Part shown: positions 18,004 to 29,418 of the stretch, piece after piece
Layout: each line of letters opens with the position of its first letter
How positions within the stretch are numbered: the stretch's first letter is position 1
Assembly: GCF_963556105.2 (NCBI RefSeq)
Contig: NZ_OY829944.1
Location: 1,087,001-1,151,000, forward strand
Direction of reading: 5' to 3'
Length of the DNA stretch: 64,000 nucleotides
Origin: an uncultured Tolumonas sp.
Lineage (GTDB): Bacteria > Pseudomonadota > Gammaproteobacteria > Enterobacterales > Aeromonadaceae
Position numbers and translations under genes: made by a program
Notes under the pieces: generated by a model
What the model was told of the DNA's origin: nothing
Database searches by the model: none
What the model saw: only the letters and a program-made list of their open reading frames with translations

Positions 18004-18687
18004 GTGCCTAGTTTTGAAGAACAATATCAGGCTCGTGGTCTGGCATCACAGCGTCGTTATCCCAATGAAGCATTACTGGCATTTCTTGCCGCACATTATT
18101 TTGTGTTGCCTATTGAACAGCGTAATACGATAAAAATACTGGAGCTGGGTTGTGGTTCGGGTGCCAATCTTTGGATGCTTGCTCACGAGGGTTTTTCAGC
18201 CCATGGTATTGACTTTGCACCAACTGGGTTAGCTTATTGCCATGAAGTACTGAAACAATGGAACGTCAGTGCTGAATTGATGCTGGGAGATATGACGGCA
18301 TTGCCTTATACAGCAAACAGTTTTGATGCTGTGGTGGATGTGGTTTCTCTGCAACATTTGAATTATTTACAGCATGAGCAAACCTTTACAGAAGCTTGGC
18401 GTGTTCTTAAACCTGGCGGTCATTTTTTTTCCTGTCATCTAGGTTCTGGTTCATCGGCTTTTTCTGCACCAGAAGCAATGATGCTGGATGAAATTACTTT
18501 ATCCGATATCCCTTCGGGTTATCCGCTGGCTGGCAACGGTCAAACGGCGTTTCTGAACCTTGATCAGTTTCGTTCTATGGTTGGAGCTGCAGGGTTTATT
18601 GATGTAAGCATTGAACATCAGTTACGAAGTTATTCATCATTGCAATGTCAGGTTGAATATCTCTTGTTGTCAGCGAAAAAACCATGA
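18004..18687 (+). CDS. Class I SAM-dependent methyltransferase
   Basis: 227 aa. A Rossmann methyltransferase domain with motif I ILELGCGSGANLW (about residues 46-58), an acidic end of strand 2 (GIDFAP), GDMTALPY and VVSLQHL. GTG start with GAGGAAGG upstream. It lies 41 bases after maf and overlaps the next gene by four bases, so it probably belongs to the flagellin-modification unit. It may methylate the glycan, its precursor or flagellin Lys residues. The family assignment is sure, but the substrate is unknown. Confidence 0.85.
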   Translation: MPSFEEQYQARGLASQRRYPNEALLAFLAAHYFVLPIEQRNTIKILELGCGSGANLWMLAHEGFSAHGIDFAPTGLAYCHEVLKQWNVSAELMLGDMTALPYTANSFDAVVDVVSLQHLNYLQHEQTFTEAWRVLKPGGHFFSCHLGSGSSAFSAPEAMMLDEITLSDIPSGYPLAGNGQTAFLNLDQFRSMVGAAGFIDVSIEHQLRSYSSLQCQVEYLLLSAKKP

Positions 18688-19664
18688 AACTGCTTGATTC
18701 TAAACACCCTGATTTTGAAACATTACGCAGAGATATATTGATGCGTCAAGGTGGTCTGCTTTCCCCCGGGCACTGTGATTATTATCAGGCGTATTTTGAT
18801 CATTCTTTTGAGGATTGTTCTTTTGCTCTGGTCCGGGGTGATAGCCGTATGCTGTTGCTTGTTACCCGGCATTGGAGTCAGGGGCGCGCTGTTTATTCCT
18901 GGTATGGCCGTTCAGTCCAATTAATTGATGAACTGCTGCCTCAGGATCGAGCTCAAAGCGAGGGACTTGCGATTAAACGAGTCCAGCATTTACTGATTCC
19001 TGGTTGTGAGTTTGATTATCAGGCAATGACCTCTGTACTAGATTGGTTATCGAAGCTTCTATTAAGTCTGGGGGTGACACCATGTTCTGTTATAGAGCAA
19101 AAAATTTCTTTGCATTCAAAGGAGCAATTATTAGCGGAATGCAGAAAGATTTATCGGCAGAACTTTCGATGGGGAATGCAAAATCTAGTTTGTCGTATTA
19201 TTGACTCACATAATGTTATGCCTGCTGATTTTGAGCAATTTGAGGCTTTTCACATTGCGGTAGCTGGTCGACGAACTCGAAGTACAGCATCTTGGTTTGC
19301 TCAGTTGGAATTAACCAAAAAGGGTGAGAATTTTTTGATTTTGACTGAATATGAAGAGCGGCTGGTGGGGGCGTCGTTATTTGCTGCGGTAGGGGAACGA
19401 GCTTATTACTCAGTGGGGGTTTATGACCGGACGTTATTTCACCTGCCCATTTCTCATTATCCCGTTTGGCTTGGTTTACTACATGCTAAGGAACTGGGGT
19501 GCAAGGTGATGGAGATGGGCGAAAGTTATTATGCTGGAGTGCCTGACTCGACAGGAAGAGTTCCTGATGAGAAGGCGTGCCAGATCAGCCATTTTAAACG
19601 CGGGTTTGGTGGCGAACTAGTCATGGGTCTCCGGTTTCGCCTTTGCTCACCTCAGACTGTTTAA
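18684..19664 (+). CDS. GNAT/FemAB-like acyltransferase, uncharacterised
   Basis: 326 aa. The C-terminal half (about residues 150-310) resembles FemAB/BioF2-type GNAT acyltransferases: RKIYRQNFRWGMQN, then RLVGASLFAAVGERAYYSVG, VWLGLLHAKELGCKVMEMGE and a closing SHFKRGFGGELV. I cannot assign a substrate. The start overlaps the methyltransferase stop (ATGA). The stop overlaps that of pseI on the other strand within TTAA. Next to maf and a methyltransferase, a role in modifying the flagellin glycan is the simplest guess. Confidence 0.65.
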   Translation: MKLLDSKHPDFETLRRDILMRQGGLLSPGHCDYYQAYFDHSFEDCSFALVRGDSRMLLLVTRHWSQGRAVYSWYGRSVQLIDELLPQDRAQSEGLAIKRVQHLLIPGCEFDYQAMTSVLDWLSKLLLSLGVTPCSVIEQKISLHSKEQLLAECRKIYRQNFRWGMQNLVCRIIDSHNVMPADFEQFEAFHIAVAGRRTRSTASWFAQLELTKKGENFLILTEYEERLVGASLFAAVGERAYYSVGVYDRTLFHLPISHYPVWLGLLHAKELGCKVMEMGESYYAGVPDSTGRVPDEKACQISHFKRGFGGELVMGLRFRLCSPQTV

Positions 19665-20689
19665 TTGAGTAAATCCCATGTCAGTGGGGTTCCGGCTTTT
19701 AGTTCTTGTTTGGCTTTTTGACCTAAGACCCGAGGTAATTCAGCGGGAGGAAGACCATCATTCGGCCGTACTGAACGAATATTATCCAGAGTAAATAATT
19801 CACCGGCTTTAATATCTTTCGATACAAAAAGTGAGCGGGCAAATTTGCGATTGTTTTTTACTTTATCGGTTAATTCATAGCTGACTTTGCCTAACGCAGC
19901 TTCAGCTTGTCTGACATTATCAACCATAACTTTAAATTCTTCAGGCGTCAGGGAAAACGAAGCGTCTGGCCCACCAATAGCTCTATCTAAAATGAAATGT
20001 TTTTCTATCACCTGAGCACCTAAAGCAACAGCTACAATGGGGGCGGTATACCCTAATGTATGATCCGACAACCCCACTTTCACACCAAATGTTTGTGCCA
20101 GATTGGGGATTGTCAGCAGATTCGCTTCTTCGATCGGGGCCGGGTAGGATGATGTACATTTCAGCAAAGTAATATCATTATTTCCCATACGCCGACAAGC
20201 GGCTACCGCGGCTTCAATATCGGCTAGAGTGGCGATCCCGGTGGAAATAATCATCGGTTTGCCTTTGCTGGCTGTGTATTCAATTAATGGAATATCGGTA
20301 ATTTCAAATGAGGCAATTTTGTAGAGTGGGACGTTTAAATTTTCTAAAAAATCGACGGCACTAAAATCAAACGGGGTAGAGAAAAATACCAGCCCAAGTT
20401 TTTCTGCTTCGGCTTGAATAGCTGCATGCCATTCCCAGGGGGTGTAGGCTTCCTGATAAAGTTGATACAGCGTGGTACCATCCCAGATAGTCCCCTGTTT
20501 TATTTGAAAGTATTCATTATTGCAATCAAGGGTAATAGTGTCTGCGGTATACGTTTGGATTTTAATAGCGTCAGCGCCACATTCTTTCACCGCGCGAACT
20601 GTTGCTAATGCATTCTCGATATTATGTCCGTGGTTCGCTGATAACTCGGCTATGATGAATGTTTTTTTTGATATGGTATTGCCGTTCAT
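19661..20689 (-). CDS. pseI: Pseudaminic acid synthase (NeuB family)
   Basis: 342 aa. PseI condenses 2,4-diacetamido-2,4,6-trideoxy-L-altrose with phosphoenolpyruvate to give pseudaminic acid. The NeuB barrel (residues 1-270) shows IIAELSANHGHN, AIKIQTYTADTITL, GLSDHTLG and VIEKHFILDR; the C-terminal SAF (antifreeze-like) domain has ARSLFVSKDIKAGE and IRSVRPNDGLPP. ATG 20689 overlaps the pseH stop (ATGA) and has GGAG upstream; the longer GTG start at 20701 would place that site inside the gene. It is the last gene of the pse operon. Confidence 0.93.
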   Translation of the reverse strand: MNGNTISKKTFIIAELSANHGHNIENALATVRAVKECGADAIKIQTYTADTITLDCNNEYFQIKQGTIWDGTTLYQLYQEAYTPWEWHAAIQAEAEKLGLVFFSTPFDFSAVDFLENLNVPLYKIASFEITDIPLIEYTASKGKPMIISTGIATLADIEAAVAACRRMGNNDITLLKCTSSYPAPIEEANLLTIPNLAQTFGVKVGLSDHTLGYTAPIVAVALGAQVIEKHFILDRAIGGPDASFSLTPEEFKVMVDNVRQAEAALGKVSYELTDKVKNNRKFARSLFVSKDIKAGELFTLDNIRSVRPNDGLPPAELPRVLGQKAKQELKAGTPLTWDLLN

Positions 20690-21243
20690 TCGCTTCTCCA
20701 CTCTTGTTTTGTCATCCCCATAAGCAGCAAATCAATATAACTGTCATCACGTCGGATTGCTTCTCTCCAGCAACCTTCGTTGACAAATCCTGCGCGTAGA
20801 TAGGCGTTGATAGCTGGGGTATTATCAGCAACAACTTCCAACTTTAGGGTATGAAATTTAGCAATATCAAATGCTAGCCAGCATATAGCCTGTAATAATT
20901 GGTTGCCCAAACCTATTTCCTGCCGGAAGGGATTTCGGTAAATGCCAAGCCATGCTATGTCATTATGCCAATCGCAACGATGCAGAGAAACGACGCCAGA
21001 CACGTCATGTTGATCATAGGTCAGGTAGTTGAAGTTACTATTTTCTATCGACTGACGAGCCATAAATGTATGATGTGCTTCCAGCGGAATTTGTCCTCCA
21101 CTGCCCATCCATTTGGCTATATCAGGATGGTTACGCATCAACCAGACCAATTCGATCTCTGTATTATTTAACTTGCTGAATGGTTTTAGTTTCAGTTTTT
21201 TCAGTTGGAATTGTTGATGCAGATCTAGCATTGGCTGAGCCAT
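20686..21243 (-). CDS. pseH: PseH: amino-sugar N-acetyltransferase (GNAT)
   Basis: 185 aa. PseH acetylates the 4-amino group of UDP-4-amino-4,6-dideoxy-AltNAc using acetyl-CoA. A GNAT fold is visible, with VWLMRNHPDIAKWMG near residue 33, IAWLGIYRNPF and the C-terminal EVVADNTPAINAYLRAGFVNEG that binds CoA. It overlaps pseG by 19 bases and pseI by four. AGGG lies before the chosen ATG, though an in-frame ATG four codons later is possible. Confidence 0.88.
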   Translation of the reverse strand: MAQPMLDLHQQFQLKKLKLKPFSKLNNTEIELVWLMRNHPDIAKWMGSGGQIPLEAHHTFMARQSIENSNFNYLTYDQHDVSGVVSLHRCDWHNDIAWLGIYRNPFRQEIGLGNQLLQAICWLAFDIAKFHTLKLEVVADNTPAINAYLRAGFVNEGCWREAIRRDDSYIDLLLMGMTKQEWRSE

Positions 21244-22178
21244 TTCACTGCCCTCATTGTGCCTTTCCCGTCAATCTGACGTTGTAATGCTGCTGCTCTC
21301 TGCTTTCTGGTATCAGAACTACAAAGTTCCTTTAGTTTCGAAGAGACATGGGCTATCAATTCAGGCTCATTCCACCAGCCACCATACATAAAGAGATTAT
21401 CTTCAGTCCATTTTTTCAGTTGTTCTTTTTGATTATCGGCAACACCAATCAGAACTGAAGGTAGCCCACATCGTGCGAGTTCAAAGGTGGTTTGTCCGGC
21501 AGCACTAATTGCAATATCACAATTACACATCAATTCAGCGATTTCTTTATCATTTAACTGATGATGAAAAATGGTCTTTGGTTGTTTGGTGACGGAGTTT
21601 GGATTACTGATAATCGTATGAACTTCAGCATTGGGATAAATATTATGAGCCAACTGCAGTATGGTTGGTGTTAATTTTCTAATATCGGTGCCCCCCATCA
21701 GAATCAGGATCTGTTCTATTTGCTCAGATATCTGTTCTCTGGGCGGTACTGTCCAGAATGCGGGGCGTAAAGGCTGCCATCTCGTGCCAAACACCCATTC
21801 GGCACCATCTGCGAGAGATGTATTTCTGCATTGTGCTGCATGTATTACCAACCCCTTGGGATAAGATAATCTCTTGGTATCATCCAGATAAATGACTCGC
21901 ACAAAATGATCCGAAATACTTTTAAGTACATCTGATGTTGCTGAATAAGAATCGACAATTGCAACAGCATCATGGGGCGTGGAGATTAACTCTTGCTGCC
22001 ATGATTTCCAGATAACAGATTGCTTATGCAGCAATTTTTTTGCAGTGTCGTCACCATCAACCACCCAATGTACTTTACCACCTTGCTTTTGCCAGGCTGA
22101 TGCATAGGAAGAACAGCGAGTGATGTGCCCCAACCCCCGCTGTAAGTCCCCTTCACTAAAGATCCAAAGTTCCGGCAT
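21225..22178 (-). CDS. pseG: PseG: UDP-sugar hydrolase
   Basis: 317 aa. PseG removes UDP from UDP-2,4-diacetamido-2,4,6-trideoxy-L-altrose, freeing the sugar for PseI. It has a GT-B-like fold related to MurG. The N-terminal GLGHITRC (residues 15-22) contains the conserved His. ILMGGTDIRKLTP and the C-terminal AISAAGQTTFELARCGLP form the nucleotide-binding half. It starts in the stop codon of the upstream aminotransferase gene (TGATG). Somewhat longer than Campylobacter PseG. Confidence 0.9.
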   Translation of the reverse strand: MPELWIFSEGDLQRGLGHITRCSSYASAWQKQGGKVHWVVDGDDTAKKLLHKQSVIWKSWQQELISTPHDAVAIVDSYSATSDVLKSISDHFVRVIYLDDTKRLSYPKGLVIHAAQCRNTSLADGAEWVFGTRWQPLRPAFWTVPPREQISEQIEQILILMGGTDIRKLTPTILQLAHNIYPNAEVHTIISNPNSVTKQPKTIFHHQLNDKEIAELMCNCDIAISAAGQTTFELARCGLPSVLIGVADNQKEQLKKWTEDNLFMYGGWWNEPELIAHVSSKLKELCSSDTRKQRAAALQRQIDGKGTMRAVKWLSQC

Positions 22179-23467
22179 CAGCGGACCTTAAACACCGGCT
22201 GGATAGGTTCACCATTCAATGAATCCTCGATTTTTCCCGCAGAATCCAGCTTGATTAAAGTCGGTAAAATTTCAGCGTAAGTTGCCAGCAGGAAATCGAT
22301 ATGTTCATTCGTATGTGCAAGGTTCAGGTTATGGCTACCCAGGGTTAGAATTCCTCGCTTACATAATTCCTGGATCAGATAACTCTTCAATAGCCATAAA
22401 CTGTGATTTGGCGAGTCAGCAACAGTGAGAAAGCTCCAGCTCGGGTGCCCTGCTGTACCAAGCCAATCAGGCGCATTAATTTCTTTTAGCAGGACATTCA
22501 AACCATCAAGAAGTCGTTGCCCTCGTTCCGCCAACCGGGCAGGTACATCCAGTCTCTGCATTTTGTCAATGACTGCGTTGGCTGCAGCCAGAGCAATAGC
22601 GTCACCGCCAAAGGTACCGGAGAAGAAGATATCTTCCATGCGACACATATATTGGCGTTTACCAACAACGGCGGAAATCGGGAAGCCGTTTGCCATACCT
22701 TTACCAAATGCTGCCAGATCCGGTGTCACGCCAAACAGGGTTTGTGCACCACCTAAGTGGTAGCGAAAGCCGGTAATTGTTTCGTCAAAAATCAGCAATG
22801 TACCATGAGCATCACAGAGTTTACGTAACCCTGGTAGAAAATCAGGCTCAGGCCAGGCAACGTTCATTGGTTCCAGTATTACTGCAGCAATCTGATCTGG
22901 GTGTTTGGCAAAAATCTGTGCCAAGGTATCCAAATCGTTGTATTCAAATTTGTGGGTTAATTCACGTACACATTCTGGCACACCTAAGTGTCGAGTTGTT
23001 GAACCGATATACCAGTCTTGCCAGCCATGATAACCACAGACAGCTACATGTTCGCGTCCAGTAATGGCACGAGCTAATCGAATACAAGCCGAGGTTGCAT
23101 CAGTGCCGTTTTTGCCAAACCGAACCATTTCAGCACAAGGAATCAATTCAATCAGTTTTTCTGCTACTTCAGTTTCCAGTCTGTGGGGCAGAGAAAAAAT
23201 AGAACCTTTATTGAGTTGTTCTATTACAGCTGCATTGATATCAGGATCACAATAACCGAGGCTAATGGCTAACAAGCCACCTGCAAAATCAATGTACTTA
23301 TTTTCATCTACATCCCAGACATCAGCACCGTTTCCACGTTCAATAAATAACGGTGCGGCACCATAGGGGAAACACAACCGGCTTTTCGAAAATGTTTGGG
23401 AACCGAGCGGAATACTTTTCTCTGCGCGGGCTGAAAGTTCAAGAGAATGCTGATAACGAGAATTCAT
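22178..23467 (-). CDS. Class III PLP aminotransferase (glutamate-1-semialdehyde mutase-like) in pse operon
   Basis: 429 aa. A fold-type I class III aminotransferase resembling glutamate-1-semialdehyde aminomutase, with PLP Lys256 in DLAAFGKGMANGFP, FDETITGF at residues 227-234 and SGTFGGDAIALAAANAVIDK. It is not part of the minimal six-enzyme pathway (PseB,C,H,G,I,F). It overlaps the cytidylyltransferase gene by four bases and pseG by one, so it is firmly in the operon. It could aminate a sugar intermediate or supply an acyl-group precursor. The enzyme class is sure; the substrate is not. Confidence 0.85.
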   Translation of the reverse strand: MNSRYQHSLELSARAEKSIPLGSQTFSKSRLCFPYGAAPLFIERGNGADVWDVDENKYIDFAGGLLAISLGYCDPDINAAVIEQLNKGSIFSLPHRLETEVAEKLIELIPCAEMVRFGKNGTDATSACIRLARAITGREHVAVCGYHGWQDWYIGSTTRHLGVPECVRELTHKFEYNDLDTLAQIFAKHPDQIAAVILEPMNVAWPEPDFLPGLRKLCDAHGTLLIFDETITGFRYHLGGAQTLFGVTPDLAAFGKGMANGFPISAVVGKRQYMCRMEDIFFSGTFGGDAIALAAANAVIDKMQRLDVPARLAERGQRLLDGLNVLLKEINAPDWLGTAGHPSWSFLTVADSPNHSLWLLKSYLIQELCKRGILTLGSHNLNLAHTNEHIDFLLATYAEILPTLIKLDSAGKIEDSLNGEPIQPVFKVR

Positions 23468-24219
23468 GAGTGAGATTCCTTTGCCAGTGAGCGGGCTAAC
23501 CCTTCATTCCGCTGATGGTGAGTATTCAGCGTGGCGAGCTCTGGTTCACGTTCAATAAGAGACAAAATGTCATTGGTGCTGAAGTTTGGATCAAGCGGAT
23601 AAAGGCGCTCGTAAATATGTTTAACTAATTCGAAATCGGCTGGTTCATCAACAGTCCAGCGCAAGTGAGCCAATGATGGTGTTCTACTCAGTAATCCAAT
23701 ATTAAAATCAGCTTTATGCTGATGAACATAATAAGTCACATGTTCATGTTCAGCTGGCGTATGGGCTTGCTGATAAATCGTTTTTAGTGACTGATAGGTT
23801 AAAATTTCAGCATCTAAGCCATCGGGAAAAGTGTGAACATGGCAATTACTACTGTAGTCGTATCCACCTTGCACATGATAAGAAATTAATTCATCTATCA
23901 ATTCCGGATCAGCTAGCGGGCAATCGCCGGTTAAGCGCACAATGTGCGTTGGCTGATAATTTTCCGCTGCCAGATAAAAGCGAGCCAATACATCTTCCAA
24001 AGGGCCATGAAAACAGGGAACGTTCAATTCATTGCAAAGATTGGCGATGGCCTGATCCTCTGGATGATCGCTGGTAGCCACAATTAGTTGATCAATGTTT
24101 TTACAACGGGCCAGTCGTTCCAGCTGATAAGCCAGCATAGGTTTACCCATAATCGGTTTTAATACTTTGCCGGGTAAGCGGCTGGAGCTGAGCCGTGCTT
24201 GCAAAATAGCTAAAATCAT
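23464..24219 (-). CDS. pseF: SpsF-family cytidylyltransferase, likely PseF role
   Basis: 251 aa. Probably activates the nonulosonate with CTP to give the CMP-sugar used by Maf. The N-terminus reads ILAILQARLSSSRLPGKVLK, the signature of the SpsF-like family, rather than the ARGGSKR loop of CMP-sialic-acid/PseF enzymes. HIVRLTGDCPLADPELID is the metal/nucleotide segment. ATG 24219 overlaps the previous stop (ATGA) with GGGGG upstream; a start four codons earlier is less likely. The symbol reflects position in the pathway, not close similarity to Campylobacter PseF. Confidence 0.78.
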   Translation of the reverse strand: MILAILQARLSSSRLPGKVLKPIMGKPMLAYQLERLARCKNIDQLIVATSDHPEDQAIANLCNELNVPCFHGPLEDVLARFYLAAENYQPTHIVRLTGDCPLADPELIDELISYHVQGGYDYSSNCHVHTFPDGLDAEILTYQSLKTIYQQAHTPAEHEHVTYYVHQHKADFNIGLLSRTPSLAHLRWTVDEPADFELVKHIYERLYPLDPNFSTNDILSLIEREPELATLNTHHQRNEGLARSLAKESHS

Positions 24220-25057
24220 AACTGCCCCCATAAAGCGGGATTGAGTAATTGGATATCATCAGACATAAGCAATGCCAACTCGGAAGTATTCAATATCGGT
24301 GCCTGCTGACAGGCTTTGACTATGTCAGATATTTCAGCTGCTGAGCAGCAACCAATGACGAAACGATCAATTTGAGGCATTGCATATTGGATGGCCAGCG
24401 CCAGATTTAACCGGCCATATTGTTGGGCCAATGTATCAAACGAATTAAACTGGGCGTTAAAACGGGAAAAGCGATGAGGCCTCTGTTCTGGGGGCATCAG
24501 TAGTAACCCCTGTAAAAATACAGAACGAACATGAATTTCACATTCTGCATCTTTCAGGCGATCTAACCAGCCGCTCCGCAGAAACCGCTGATCCAATAAA
24601 TTCGCTGGCAATTGTACTAGCAACGGTAATGGATCATGGGCATACCACGCATCCAGCTCTTCTGGGGTATATACAGAGATGCCGAGTTTGCCAATCAAAC
24701 CGGTAGACTGCATGAATTGCAACTCTTGCCAGAGTTCAGGGGAATAATCCTGTGTACGGTGCAGCATCAGGCCATACAGACGGGGCTGTTTTAGTTGCTG
24801 CAAGCTTTGGTATACGGTAGCTTGCGCGGTGGCGGCAGTGATACCTGGAGCCAGTTTACTGATAACCTGAAAGTGCTCTGTGCTCATCATGCCCAAACGA
24901 GATTCGGCATCACCATAAGCTTGGGCTGTATCCAGCAGTGTAATCCCTGCAGCAGCAGCTACTTGCAGAATCTGTTGTAGCTGATGATCGGAAACTTTGC
25001 CAACCGCATTGCTGACACCATAATTTAGGCCAAACTGGGCTGTTCCTAATGCCAGTT

Positions 25058-25061
<4 letters not shown>
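24216..25061 (-). CDS. Aldo/keto reductase in pse operon
   Basis: 281 aa. A (beta/alpha)8 NAD(P)H-dependent oxidoreductase with the full catalytic tetrad: Asp44 and Tyr49 in LLDTAQAYGD, Lys69 in VISKLAP and His101 in GLMLHRTQ. It overlaps pseC and the cytidylyltransferase gene by four bases each, so it is translated as part of the operon. Pseudaminic acid synthesis does not need such an enzyme, so it may reduce a keto-sugar intermediate or work with the class III aminotransferase. The substrate is unknown. Confidence 0.86.
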
Positions 25062-27493
<2,432 letters not shown>

Positions 27494-28615
27494 ATGAGCG
27501 AAAATAAAGTTAATCTGCTGGATTTTGATCGTAACGCATTACGTGCATTTTTTGCCGATGAATTGGGCGAAAAAGCATTTCGTGCCGATCAAATCATGAA
27601 GTGGATCTACCATTTCGGTTGCGATGATTTTTCACAGATGACCAATGTGAACAAAGCCTTACGTGAAAAATTATCGCGTATTGCTGAAATTCGTGCGCCT
27701 GAAATTAGCACCGAGCAACGTTCCGCCGATGGCACCATTAAATGGGCGATGCGAGTTGGTGATCAGGAAGTTGAAACCGTATTTATTCCTGAAGAAGATC
27801 GCGCAACACTGTGTGTTTCGTCGCAGGTTGGTTGTGCATTGGAATGTAAATTCTGCTCAACCGGGCAGCAAGGGTTTAACCGTAACCTTACTGTGTCAGA
27901 AATTATTGGTCAGGTATGGCGTGCCGCGCAGGTGGTTGGTTTTCCTAAAGATACGGGTAAACGCGTCATTACCAATGTTGTGATGATGGGCATGGGTGAA
28001 CCTTTACTGAATCTGTCTAATTTGGTTCCTGCACTTAGTCTGATGATGGAAGATTATGGCTTCGGCTTATCGAAACGTCGTGTGACTGTTTCGACGTCCG
28101 GTGTTGTACCGGCATTAGATAAACTGGGTGATATGATAGACGTTGCATTGGCGATTTCCTTACATGCACCAAACGATAAACTGCGTTCAGAAATCATGCC
28201 GATCAACGATAAATACAACATTCAGGAATTTCTGGGTTCTGTACAGCGTTATCTAAGCAAATCGAATGCAAACCATGGCCGCGTTACTGTTGAGTATGTA
28301 TTACTTGATCATGTTAACGATGATATGGAACATGCGCGCGAATTGGCTGAGCTGCTCAAAGATACGCCAAGTAAAATAAATTTGATCCCGTTTAACCCGT
28401 TTCCAAGCAATCCATACGGGAAACCAAGCAACAGCCGCGTTGATCGTTTCTCTAAAGTCTTGATGGAATATGGCTATACCGTCATCGTGCGAAAAACCCG
28501 CGGTGATGATATTGATGCTGCTTGCGGCCAGCTGGTTGGTGATGTAATCGACAGAACGAAACGAACCATGAAAAAACGGATGCAAGAGCAGGAGATTTCC
28601 GTCAAAATGCTTTGA
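27494..28615 (+). CDS. rlmN: Dual-specificity RNA methyltransferase RlmN
   Basis: 373 aa. This radical SAM enzyme adds a methyl to C2 of adenine 2503 in 23S rRNA and adenine 37 of some tRNAs. The cluster motif CALECKFC places Cys114, Cys118 and Cys121, and the second methyl-carrying Cys lies in [10 protein letters not shown] near the C-terminus. ATG 27494 ([10 protein letters not shown]) has GAGG upstream; the 14-codon extension to 27452 covers the likely promoter. It begins the conserved rlmN-to-yfgJ gene block. Confidence 0.95.
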   Translation: MSENKVNLLDFDRNALRAFFADELGEKAFRADQIMKWIYHFGCDDFSQMTNVNKALREKLSRIAEIRAPEISTEQRSADGTIKWAMRVGDQEVETVFIPEEDRATLCVSSQVGCALECKFCSTGQQGFNRNLTVSEIIGQVWRAAQVVGFPKDTGKRVITNVVMMGMGEPLLNLSNLVPALSLMMEDYGFGLSKRRVTVSTSGVVPALDKLGDMIDVALAISLHAPNDKLRSEIMPINDKYNIQEFLGSVQRYLSKSNANHGRVTVEYVLLDHVNDDMEHARELAELLKDTPSKINLIPFNPFPSNPYGKPSNSRVDRFSKVLMEYGYTVIVRKTRGDDIDAACGQLVGDVIDRTKRTMKKRMQEQEISVKML

Positions 28616-28641
28616 AATCCAGTTCGTTAATGTACTGAGAC

Positions 28642-29418
28642 ATGAAAAGACATCTTCTATTACTCTGGGCAGCGATAATCTCGCTGTCTGGATGTGTCAC
28701 CGAAACTACAATTATCGGTAAAAATTCAGAGCGACAAGAAAATTCGATTGATGGCGCTTCTGCTGCCAAAACGCGTATTGAGCTTGGCATGGGCTATCTG
28801 AACAAAGGTCAGATGGCACCGGCAAAATATAATTTTGAAAAAGCAATTGAGATGGCTCCGAATAATGCGGATGCCTATCTTGCGATGGCTTATTACTACC
28901 AGTCGGTAGGTGATAACGCTTCTGCGCAAAAAACGTATGAACAATTAGTCTCAAGCCACAGTAATAATCCCGATGTACTCAATAATTATGGTACTTTCCT
29001 CTGTCGCAATCATAACTATGCCGAAGCTGATGAGATGTTTCGACGTGCAGTAGTGCAGCCGCATTATTTAAAAATGGATGATAGTTATGAAAATGCGGGT
29101 ATTTGTGCACGTCAGGCTGGGCAAAATGCTAAAGCATTGGAATATTACCGTCTGGCGCTTGGGTATAATCCCAATAAAGTCAGGTTAATGCTGGAACTGG
29201 CGGAAATGGCATTGGATGCACATAAGCCCGATGAAGCTCAGCAGATATTGAGCACTTATCGTAGTAAAGCTAATCCAACACCACAAAGTTTATGGTTGAG
29301 CCTTCGCACCGCACAAGAACAGGGACATATCGCGGATATGCATGTTTTCGGTCAGTCCTTGGTTCAGCAATTCCCATCCTCGATTCAAGCGAAAAGATAT
29401 CAGAACAATGACTACTGA
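28642..29418 (+). CDS. pilW: Type IV pilus biogenesis/stability lipoprotein PilW (PilF)
   Basis: 258 aa. An outer-membrane TPR lipoprotein that helps multimerise or localise the PilQ secretin. The lipoprotein signal ends in LSGC at Cys18. TPR units run from about residue 45 to 230 (GMGYLNKGQMAPAKYNFEKA; AYLAMAYYYQSVGDNASAQK). Located between rlmN and rodZ as in many gammaproteobacteria. Its end overlaps the rodZ start by 11 bases. Confidence 0.9.
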   Translation: MKRHLLLLWAAIISLSGCVTETTIIGKNSERQENSIDGASAAKTRIELGMGYLNKGQMAPAKYNFEKAIEMAPNNADAYLAMAYYYQSVGDNASAQKTYEQLVSSHSNNPDVLNNYGTFLCRNHNYAEADEMFRRAVVQPHYLKMDDSYENAGICARQAGQNAKALEYYRLALGYNPNKVRLMLELAEMALDAHKPDEAQQILSTYRSKANPTPQSLWLSLRTAQEQGHIADMHVFGQSLVQQFPSSIQAKRYQNNDY

